Below, one piece after another: positions 56,645 through 64,000 of a stretch of 64,000 nucleotides of DNA. The notes beneath the pieces are model-generated. The model saw only the letters and a list, made by a program, of their open reading frames with translations. It made no database searches and was not told the origin of the DNA. The stretch's first letter is position 1, and every line of letters begins with the position of its first letter. Where the stretch lies: contig NC_009042.1 in assembly GCF_000209165.1 (NCBI RefSeq), forward strand, positions 1,488,001 to 1,552,000, given 5' to 3'. Position numbers and translations under genes: made by a program. Source of the DNA: Scheffersomyces stipitis CBS 6054 (taxonomy: Eukaryota > Ascomycota > Pichiomycetes > Serinales > Debaryomycetaceae).

Positions 56645-57538
56645 ATGACGCCAAGTCCAAACCCCTTATCGACCAGTCGGTCCATCAGGTTCATAGACCG
56701 ATATTTGTGCAGAATCATCCATAATCCCGTTATCACCTCCACACTTTTGATGTGCACGATAGCCGCCATCCAAAGCAACCAGATCTACAACTTGTACAAC
56801 TCCACTTTCAACCTGCCCGACTTCATCTTTGTTGATGAGTATGTTTTTGACATAATATCCAATGCATTGAACATTTTATTTGTGTTTCGCTTCCAGTTGA
56901 AGAGCCAGAAGCAAATTAACAAGACATGGGAAACACTTCTTTTCATAGCACAGAATATCGGCTGCTACAACCTTCTCTTCAGCAGCAAGTACAGCATCTT
57001 GTTCAACTACGAGATCCACAGTTCTCTCAAAGTATGTCTTGTGACACAAATCCTCTTTCCATACTTGATCTTGCTCATCAATTTATTGGACTGGAAGAAG
57101 TTGACCTATGCCAACTTTTTGCACGATTGCAACAGCAATTTGCTTTCCATCTTCATCAGCCATTCCTTCCTCTTCATCAACTACAACTTCCCCTACTTTG
57201 ATGCACCAGAAGTGCTTCTGGGCACCATAGGAAACTTCCCATTCATCTACAAAATCAGTGCATTTTCGCTCAAGTTCTACTGTATCTACGGATTCATCAT
57301 CTACGAGATCGCCCTCATCTTGTACGAAACAGACGTCGCTGTGGGTAATCTTGGTTCACTCAACTGTCAATCTGAAGATTGCTACAACACCGACAAATTG
57401 CAGAAAGAAAATAACGGAAGACGCAGATCGCCTTCGATTCTTACGAAATTGTACAGAGATTGGAGCAGCTCGGTTGTTGTTATGAGCAGCCTCTTTGTCA
57501 TTGCAATCGACTTTGTATTTGTCTGCATAGCCCCATAG
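56645..57538 (+). CDS. Unknown multi-pass membrane protein, about seven membrane segments
   Basis: 297 aa from the first ATG (56645). Hydrophobic segments are at about 29-46, 64-82, 95-111, 128-148, 165-182, 205-228 and 275-296. Aromatic residues (Phe/Tyr) are frequent in them. Loops are short and polar, with a conserved-looking FLHDCNSNLLSIFISHSFLF block. An intracellular or luminal loop with two cysteines (LNCQSEDCYN) precedes the last helix. I recognise no family. It could be a fungal-specific ER or vacuolar membrane protein. The frame is long and hydrophobic but its codon use is coding-like. Confidence 0.65.
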   Translation: MTPSPNPLSTSRSIRFIDRYLCRIIHNPVITSTLLMCTIAAIQSNQIYNLYNSTFNLPDFIFVDEYVFDIISNALNILFVFRFQLKSQKQINKTWETLLFIAQNIGCYNLLFSSKYSILFNYEIHSSLKVCLVTQILFPYLILLINLLDWKKLTYANFLHDCNSNLLSIFISHSFLFINYNFPYFDAPEVLLGTIGNFPFIYKISAFSLKFYCIYGFIIYEIALILYETDVAVGNLGSLNCQSEDCYNTDKLQKENNGRRRSPSILTKLYRDWSSSVVVMSSLFVIAIDFVFVCIAP

Positions 57539-58426
57539 ACCTAAAAGTAGCAATAGAGTAAAGTTAATACAACGCAACATAATCACACAACTGTAGACTT
57601 AATAGCGCAAAGATGAATAATGTAAAACAAAGTAAGCTCACAAAGTTACCGCAATAGGACTCAAACATAAATATGTGATAAAATTAAAATATATTGAAAT
57701 CCATAAAAGTGTGAAAAGTCAAGCGCCATAAGAAAAATACAAAAATTGATGAGTAAACTTTAAGCTGCATGCATCGATAAAAAATATAACTCAAGCAACT
57801 TTTTTTATTTTGACGTATCTACCTGCATCCCCTCAGAAGCGGAATATGAGTTTAATTGCGGCCTCACTCATAGGAGACTATGTAGTTCCAATTCTAGGCA
57901 TCTTCCACTCTTTACTTTCAGTTTTAAAAGTAATGTAAGCGTAACGTTTAGTTTGTTGCTTAAGGAAGGGCAGACAATTTTTTCCAATTGCTTTTAGCTA
58001 ATGTATTTTGTTCTCGCTCCTAAGCCCTTGTATTTTCAGAGCCCCTATCTGTTCGCAGTAGCCTGAATGTAAAAGGCACACGACATCTATTTTTGGACAT
58101 GGAACGTAGGCATAACCAGCGTATGTGGGGGATTACAAAACCATATCAAGCAAATTTCTCAAAATTCAAAGTTTCGTTGGTATGCCTCTCTATTTCTGCC
58201 AACCAAGAAAAGAAAAGTTTGACATATTTCTATATTTCCGATCCTTGGCTATGTATTTTCTAGAGTTTTGACGTCTTAATTACTTTTAGTACTTTCTACT
58301 TCTTCTCCTACTACTACAACCAAAGCACACTCTATGCGTTCTATTAAAGTTATACTACAATTTTTAAATCCTTCCTTAAATTTCTTGGGGCTATGCCAGT
58401 AATTTACAATCGCGGTAATCAACATC
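57539..58426. other. Convergent 3' intergenic region
   Basis: 0.89 kb between the convergent 3' ends of the membrane protein gene and RRN5. AT-rich, with no gene or RNA recognised. A 62-codon minus-strand frame (58276-58464) overlaps the RRN5 end in another frame and is treated as chance. Confidence 0.45.
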
Positions 58427-60349
58427 TCAGGTACAATAGGCTTCTCCTCGTTCGTATCTGGCAAATTCTAATTCGTAATTTTCTAGCATGGGTTGGGAAG
58501 CAACAAAACCTTCAGTCATAGCTATTGTTTCATGTCCGTCGGTATCGTCACTCGCATTTTCATCTGACGACTCATTGTCGTCGTCAATGGCCAATCCTTC
58601 CTTCTGTACGCTCTCGGAAGTTTCGTTTAGATCGTTTTCTTCGCCAGCCTCTAAATTCTCTGCCTGCTCCTCTATTTCTAAATCCCACATCCGCAACACC
58701 TCCTCAGCCTCTTCTGTAGTATACATAGGTGGGCAAATACCATCTTGATCTGTTGATAGGTATGTGAGTAATCCGTGCTCGTGCATTGTTGATTCGTCTC
58801 TATCTCTCCTTTCCAATGCATCTTCTGCTAAAAGTAGTAACTTCTCTTCAACATTCTCACGGTCTTGTTCTCCTCGTCTCTGACTCTTTCTTGTTTGTGC
58901 TAATAAAGTGGAAATGTGCGGAATTGCACTCTCTGGGTCCTCGTCCTCTTCGCTTCCATCGTCTTGACTGCGTTCAACATCTTCTTGCGTTGGCGAAAAT
59001 GAAGAAACATGGACGTCTTTGTAATTGTCAAAAAGTCGAAGATCATTGTTTTCCAGAAGCAAATGGAACTTCAGGTATAGTCGATCTTTTAGCAGATACT
59101 TATCTTCTTCTTCTTTATCGCACTTTAATCTGTCTACAAGCCCTCGCCAATAGACATCCTTGTTGAACATATCATCAGGTTCCCTGTACCCTAAGGATAA
59201 TATGGATTTCATCACATCTTGAATCTTGATGTAGATCTCTTCGTTGGGATTATGGATCCGGCTCTTCGCCAAACTTCTCTGAAATTGTACTTTTTGTACA
59301 ATGTTGGCAATAATTTTTCTCGTTATCTGTTTCGCAAGAGCTTCAAGTAAAAGTAAAGCATCATATCCAAGTCCAAGACTGAATTTTGACGTTAGGTATG
59401 GCTCGGAGTCTGTTATGTTGCTCTGAAGATAGAACGTATCTGTGATTTGCTGGAAGTTTTCCAACTTCAAAAGTGTCTGGTATTGCGATATTGGCTCGTC
59501 AAACTCATCTATAGTCAATACCTTGTTGACTATTTCATGCTGTTTCTGCTCCCTATCTGTATATATTAGTTGTGGGTCTATTTGCTGTTCTTCAGCTGAT
59601 TCTGGAGCTTCTCTTTGTTCATTCTTATTTAACATTGAATTTCCATTAAGGAATTCGGCCGGAACCTCTCGTCGCACAATTTCGGTATACTTTTTGAATT
59701 GTGATTTATAGTTGGTATTGTAATCGTTTTCCTTTCTCTTTTCCTTGATTGAAATCAGCTCACTCTGAAGCTCTTCAAATTTGATAAAGTATTCGCTCAT
59801 CTCGTAAGCAATTGGGATTTCACTGTACTTCATAAGATGCTTTGTATTTCTTGTCAATTGGATCTTGCGAGGCTGGCCATTTACTTCGTAATCATAGGTC
59901 TTTCTCTTTTTCAGTCTAGCCTTCTGCAATCCGGCTTTCAATAGGTCGTAATAGGCTAAAATCTCCAACTCGGACTTTCCAGGAAGTCTGAACTGTATGA
60001 GATCAATGCGATGGATAGAACACTTCAGAAGTGCATCGAAAAAGATCTCCTTCTCGGCCCTGGTCCACAAGGTGCCAGGACAATTTTCTAGAAGCGACTT
60101 GTTATCGCTGTTAGGATCTACATGTTCTTTTTGTTTCATTGCACGAATTTGATCTCGGAAATCACGAGAATAATATACCTTTCCATCGTGAGTTAGCTTC
60201 GAATTGCTAAAGTGTAGCCAATTATGTTTCGGTGCAAATGTCTCCTGGACATGTCGATTGTAGAAGTTCACGTAGTTGAGATTCCCGCGGAATTTCCGTC
60301 CAGATTGACGTACATGCTTCTTCCCGCTATCGCCATTGTCTTGGTTCAT
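58427..60349 (-). CDS. RRN5: RNA polymerase I upstream activating factor subunit RRN5
   Basis: Subunit of the UAF complex (with Rrn9, Rrn10, Uaf30, H3/H4) that binds the rDNA upstream element for Pol I transcription. 640 aa; S. cerevisiae Rrn5 is about 363. The SANT/Myb-like domain is at about 92-142 (LWTRAEKEIFFDALLKCSIHRIDLIQFRLPGKSELEILAYYDLL). The C-terminal third is strongly acidic (Glu/Asp-rich, from about 470, with DDDNESSDENASDDTDG), which is absent or shorter in the baker's yeast protein. The N-terminus is basic. The identification rests on the SANT domain, its context and the overall layout. A generic SANT protein is the alternative. Confidence 0.75.
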   Translation of the reverse strand: MNQDNGDSGKKHVRQSGRKFRGNLNYVNFYNRHVQETFAPKHNWLHFSNSKLTHDGKVYYSRDFRDQIRAMKQKEHVDPNSDNKSLLENCPGTLWTRAEKEIFFDALLKCSIHRIDLIQFRLPGKSELEILAYYDLLKAGLQKARLKKRKTYDYEVNGQPRKIQLTRNTKHLMKYSEIPIAYEMSEYFIKFEELQSELISIKEKRKENDYNTNYKSQFKKYTEIVRREVPAEFLNGNSMLNKNEQREAPESAEEQQIDPQLIYTDREQKQHEIVNKVLTIDEFDEPISQYQTLLKLENFQQITDTFYLQSNITDSEPYLTSKFSLGLGYDALLLLEALAKQITRKIIANIVQKVQFQRSLAKSRIHNPNEEIYIKIQDVMKSILSLGYREPDDMFNKDVYWRGLVDRLKCDKEEEDKYLLKDRLYLKFHLLLENNDLRLFDNYKDVHVSSFSPTQEDVERSQDDGSEEDEDPESAIPHISTLLAQTRKSQRRGEQDRENVEEKLLLLAEDALERRDRDESTMHEHGLLTYLSTDQDGICPPMYTTEEAEEVLRMWDLEIEEQAENLEAGEENDLNETSESVQKEGLAIDDDNESSDENASDDTDGHETIAMTEGFVASQPMLENYELEFARYERGEAYCT

Positions 60350-60647
60350 AATATGTATACATGGAAGATTATTGAATAAGAATGATTCGAATCTTTATAA
60401 AATTTTTAGATTCTTCATACAAATAAATTTATGTCTATTTGCAATGAGATATTCGCACTAAAAAACGAGCAGAGATCTGAGACAAGATATAGCACAATTC
60501 TATGAAGTACAACATCTTCGTATAGTTTGTAGGCTAATAGATAAGTAATTGTTCAGATAGCATATGCTGTGTTTGATAGTTCACTTCACTATTAATACTA
60601 TTATTATATACTGTTTCTAATTACAATAGTGTATATTAACAACGACG

Positions 60648-61361
60648 TCACGATACCAACTTGACATCGTGTAATCTGTCTGAAATGTCTGCCTCTTCGT
60701 TTATGTGCTCATCCTCCGATTGCTCATCTTCATCTTCATCTTCGTCGTAGTCTGTGTCTACCCAGTCGGCGTCGTCACTGTCGTCTTCTTCCAAATTTTG
60801 CAAGAGCTCAGGTAGAAACGGTTTGGGAACATCATCGTCAGCTACTTCTTCCTTGGTGTAGAAGATCTCTACATACTCTTCCGGAACCAAGCCGTTTTCG
60901 CCCGACTCTGGATCTTCTGCTACGAGCCACCCCTGTCCATGTCTATACGAAATCCAGATTATCTGTCCCTCTGTCAATGCCACTTCATTATCGTTTTCTG
61001 GCTGGAAATCGAACAACGCTCTGGCTCTACAGTTGATTTCATCGTTGGATCGACCGCCATCGTCGTCTCCATTATAAATATAGTCGTTATCGTCATTAAG
61101 TTTGCTGTTCATCTCTTCGTCGTCATCCTCGTCGTCAATGCTCCGCACGAGACTATGGTAATGTGTAGTATTGTTGTTGGCAGCAGAAAGGAGATAGCCA
61201 TAGTCGTCATCACTGTTGATGTCTTCATCGTCAACATCCTCAGGATCGCCCATAGCTCCAAAATTGCCAGTATGCAACGGATGGCTCTCGGGATACCCGT
61301 AGTCCTTTATCACGGTGTTGGGAAGGTATAGACTTATATTCTTGTGATCTTCGTCAGCCAT
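60648..61361 (-). CDS. NBP2: NBP2-like SH3 domain protein
   Basis: Homologue of yeast Nbp2, an SH3 adaptor that links the phosphatase Ptc1 to the HOG and cell-wall kinases Pbs2 and Bck1. 237 aa; yeast Nbp2 is 236. An acidic Asp/Asn-rich N-terminus (about 40-105) leads to the SH3 domain (about 111-167), with ALFDF (115-119), the Trp in HGQGWLVAED (W145), and GLVPEEYVEI (P160, Y163). A highly acidic C-terminus follows (about 190-225). The SH3 block ENDNE...EGQI...SYRHGQGWLVAE is typical of Nbp2. The first ATG is used. Confidence 0.9.
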   Translation of the reverse strand: MADEDHKNISLYLPNTVIKDYGYPESHPLHTGNFGAMGDPEDVDDEDINSDDDYGYLLSAANNNTTHYHSLVRSIDDEDDDEEMNSKLNDDNDYIYNGDDDGGRSNDEINCRARALFDFQPENDNEVALTEGQIIWISYRHGQGWLVAEDPESGENGLVPEEYVEIFYTKEEVADDDVPKPFLPELLQNLEEDDSDDADWVDTDYDEDEDEDEQSEDEHINEEADISDRLHDVKLVS

Positions 61362-62114
61362 GGTTCAGCGAACGATAAATACGATGATGAAAAATTTGAT
61401 GGACTTGATGAAAGATCGAATCTAGAATAAGTCAATAGAATCAAAGTTCAGTAGTTTGATGAAGTGTTCAGTGAAACTCGTGTGTTGTGTGTATAAGTCT
61501 CTGTATCTAGGAGGCAATCTTTATGATCTGGCTTTCCTCAAACTGAAGTATATTGAGATTGATGAGAATGAATTGGATCAGACTCTTGTTATCCTGTTAG
61601 TGAATAGAACAATTCTTGTTGTTCAATGATATCTTCTGTTCTTTTGTATTTTATGACAAAAGTGAAATTGACAGCAAGTTAACAATTTGACGATTCTACA
61701 ATTGTAATTCAAGAATCTCTAACAATTATTGAATCTGGCAGCTACAGAAACAAAGCTTATAACCAAAGTTAGATATATATCCCGGCTGTTTTGTAAAACG
61801 TGTCTGTTATGTGTTCTATGTTTCTTTTTCCGTTTGGCACGAATCAATTGAATCTCATTTATATTTAGAATCAACTCTTAAATTTATTTGTTCCATAGTC
61901 GTATTGTTGGAGGTGCTGATGTCGCACGATCCTGACAGTGGACTTGGATGGAGACACGACATTGTGCCTGAACTTTTGCATTGCGCGACATTTTTCTATC
62001 ATTTTTCACTCACCATCTGCCCTATTCACCTCTAAGGTATACTTTGACATCATTACTGCCGTCAAATACTGTAACCAGCAAATATTTCTTTAGGCTGCTA
62101 TTGGATTTTTCAAA
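61362..62114. other. Divergent promoter, NBP2 and GIR2
   Basis: 753 bp without a gene. A possible short intron in the GIR2 leader (GTATAC near 62036, TTTAG at about 62093) lacks a consensus branch point. Confidence 0.4.
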
Positions 62115-62861
62115 ATGAATGCTGAGGACGAACAAAGAGAAGAGGTGGAGGTCTTGCAATCAATATACCCAGATGAGCTTGTTGTGATCAGCGATAGCCA
62201 TTACAAGATCAGAATCAAATTAGACACTCCTAGCACTAGAGTTCACACTTTGGCACTTGATGTCCGGTATCCAGCTACTTATCCAGAAGTGATACCGGAT
62301 TTGGATGTAGAATTAGCAGAAGATATAGAAGAAGAGTACGACGAAGACGACGAAGACGATGATGATGACTACGACAACTACCAAATTGATGACGACGATG
62401 AGGATGAAGATACAAAAAGAGTCAAAGAAGCCCTCAACATGTCGGAGACCATCGAATTCACAAAGAAGGACTTGGAAATTTTATATGAAAAAATCATAGA
62501 AGAAGCCAATAACCAAATTGGTATACCGATGGTATTTGCGCTTGCATCGCAATTGAAAGACGACGCCGAACAATTGTTTAAAGACAATCTTGATAGCAAA
62601 CAGGCCGAATACGATCGCGAATTGCTTGAGCGAGAAAGGATCGAGCAGCAGAAATTCAATGGTACTCCTGTGACTAAGGAATCTTTCGCAGCCTGGAGAG
62701 ATAAGTTCCGCAAGGAGATGAACTACGAAGAGAAACAGAGACAGAAGTTCCGGGCTATGCACCAGGGCAAGCTCACAGGAAGAGAAATCTTTGAGAAGGG
62801 CTTGGCTCATGAAGAGGAGGTAGATGATTTGGCTGAAGGAGTGAAGAAGGTTGCTGTATAG
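62115..62861 (+). CDS. GIR2: RWD domain protein GIR2
   Basis: RWD-domain partner of Gcn1 and of the GTPase Rbg2. It competes with Gcn2 for Gcn1 and so dampens general amino acid control. 248 aa, near the yeast length (265). The RWD domain is interrupted by a long acidic insertion. The N-terminal block is EVEVLQSIYPDELVVISDSHYKIRIKLDTP, then YPATYPEVIPDLDVE; the Asp/Glu-rich insertion spans about 68-102 (with DDDDDYDNYQIDDDDEDED). The closing helix follows, with ALASQLKDDAEQLF. The C-terminal basic block is EESFAAWRDKFRKEMNYEE-like, with KLTGREIFEKGL. The first ATG matches the family start. Confidence 0.92.
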   Translation: MNAEDEQREEVEVLQSIYPDELVVISDSHYKIRIKLDTPSTRVHTLALDVRYPATYPEVIPDLDVELAEDIEEEYDEDDEDDDDDYDNYQIDDDDEDEDTKRVKEALNMSETIEFTKKDLEILYEKIIEEANNQIGIPMVFALASQLKDDAEQLFKDNLDSKQAEYDRELLERERIEQQKFNGTPVTKESFAAWRDKFRKEMNYEEKQRQKFRAMHQGKLTGREIFEKGLAHEEEVDDLAEGVKKVAV

Positions 62862-64000
62862 ACAAATTAGCATAGTATGACAGCTATATGATATGGTATA
62901 TTGATATGGATATACCTTGCAATAATAAATTTGGGCACATAAATTGTATGGTGTCTTAGCGTTAGCTGATGATGATATAGTTGTCTAGAATGTACGGCGC
63001 CTAGATTGTCTAGGTCCAGATTGAATCGAGTCTAAAATGTATAGTATACCAGAATCTGCGGAGTGTCTATGCTCCGGCTACTTGTTTGCTAATCAAGGCT
63101 ATGAGGCTATGAGGCTACGAGGCTATGAAATTTTTCGGACGTTAATGGTTTATGGCTACTAACTGCGGTACGAATCGTAAAGACGTATACTGTGCCATCT
63201 ACATGGCTATGTGCTTCGTGCCTTGGGCTGCGCCCAAAAGGCTGTACTATGCGATAATTGCTCTGGGGGCTATTCATTGCCATTTGCGCTGAAGCATTCT
63301 TGTCTCAAGATTTTAAAGCGACGGCTGCATCTCGTGGTTTTTACAGCGGCAAATCAGTTGTGCATTTATCTTTTAGCTCGCAGCAATTATCATTGCCGCC
63401 AGCATTAAGACATGCATATGATCTAATCGGTCCATTTATAAGCAATCGCCAAGCCAGGGCCAGACCGTTGAAATCCTGGGGTCACCGATTTATAGAGTTA
63501 GTAATTAACAAAGGCTACATTCCATTCTGGTTAGTTTAGTTGGTGCATATATGCTTACCAAGCCTGGTAATAAGGGTAGTCTTCTTGTAGGTTATCCAGG
63601 TCATTCATGGCACGAAGCCACAGCGGCGTCTAAGCTCTCTAAATCTGTCAAGCTGTATTGCTGGTTTTGGCAATAATGTCGTCGCCATGTAATTATTGTT
63701 TTTCTTGCTCTGATGCCTCACCATTTTAGTTGCATTAGTTGATCATTGTGCCTGGTGACTATCATCCTTATTTTCTTTGCACTGAAAGTCGGAGATAATG
63801 GAAATTCACTTTCTCAACTCCTGCCGGCGGAGTTGTTACAGTTTCTCCACGCATTTCTCCTAAAATGGGCTTCCACACACTGTGTATTCTGATCATGTCA
63901 TGTGAATGCAAGTCTGGGGCCATAAGGTCTATTAAACTTCCTTCGCGCTTACAAAATTCATAAGATAAAGCCGAAACGAAGAAACCGATCGAATCGGAAA
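62862..64000. other. Intergenic to the window edge
   Basis: 1.14 kb; a four-unit tandem repeat of GGCTATGA at 63097-63128 and otherwise no recognised gene, RNA or element. Small plus-strand frames (63211-63539) look like chance. Confidence 0.4.
63097..63128 (+). repeat. Tandem repeat of an 8-bp unit GGCTATGA (x4)
   Basis: Four consecutive copies of GGCTATGA, the third with one change (GGCTACGA). It lies in the 3' flank of GIR2. No coding or known functional role. Confidence 0.8.

Noticed and set aside
58276..58464. 62-codon minus-strand frame overlapping the RRN5 3' end in another frame
   Set aside because: No family similarity, no splice or frameshift signal that would join it to RRN5; probably chance.
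1..64000. Transposons, CRISPR arrays, rRNA, centromere-like or viral sequences
   Set aside because: No reverse transcriptase, transposase, integrase, long terminal repeat, spaced direct repeats or viral genes were seen in the window.

Overview
The window is 64 kb of nuclear DNA from an ascomycete budding yeast (Saccharomycotina). Nearly all genes are compact, mostly intronless open reading frames with clear Saccharomyces/Candida counterparts: mitochondrial import receptors, a TRAPP tether subunit, a yapsin-like protein, an Lsm protein and an RNA polymerase I factor. The few introns carry yeast-type GTATGT/GTAAGT donors and TACTAAC/TACTAAT branch points. CTG is very rare as a codon: none in the cyclophilin or FKBP12 genes and four in the 1,549 codons of YCF1, with TTG as the main leucine codon. 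A TRAPPC11/Gryzun gene, known to be missing from S. cerevisiae, and a peroxisomal PMP20-type peroxiredoxin of the Candida type are also present. Together these suggest the CTG clade (Debaryomycetaceae, Scheffersomyces-like). This is inference. If correct, CTG should be read as Ser, whereas residues quoted here use the standard code.

Layout. 1-13 kb: short-chain dehydrogenase, choline/ethanolamine phosphotransferase (CPT1), TOM22, FAR11, an F-box/leucine-rich-repeat protein, LSM12, TEP1 (PTEN). 13-31.5 kb: TOM70, an alpha-arrestin, FKBP12 (FPR1), TRAPPC11, CIA2, an unknown gene, a 2.85-kb intergenic region, an NT-C2 domain protein and an unknown putative metal-binding protein. 32-43 kb: three-exon LSM4, a short F-box protein, a catalytically degenerate yapsin-like protein, YMD8 and SEC1. 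43.7-64 kb: YCF1, TRM82, AVL9, PMP20, CPR1, an unknown multi-pass membrane protein, RRN5, NBP2 and GIR2. The last 1.1 kb holds no convincing gene.

Genes are independent single transcription units, as expected for yeast. Themes that recur are membrane traffic (TRAPPC11, SEC1, AVL9, arrestin), mitochondrial protein import (TOM22 and TOM70 about 9 kb apart), RNA metabolism (LSM4, LSM12, TRM82), and redox or detoxification (YCF1, PMP20).

The most notable observations are: introns placed exactly at translation starts (an ATG-only first exon in LSM4; a probable intron in FAR11 whose splicing would create the ATG across the junction and which has a tandem TAGCAG acceptor; a probable 5'-leader intron in LSM12); a yapsin-like GPI protein lacking both DTG/DSG catalytic motifs; an FKBP12 gene with an in-frame upstream ATG that adds a mitochondrial-presequence-like extension; and a long intergenic region with a degenerate 9-bp pyrimidine repeat. 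No tRNA, rRNA, transposon or CRISPR array was found.
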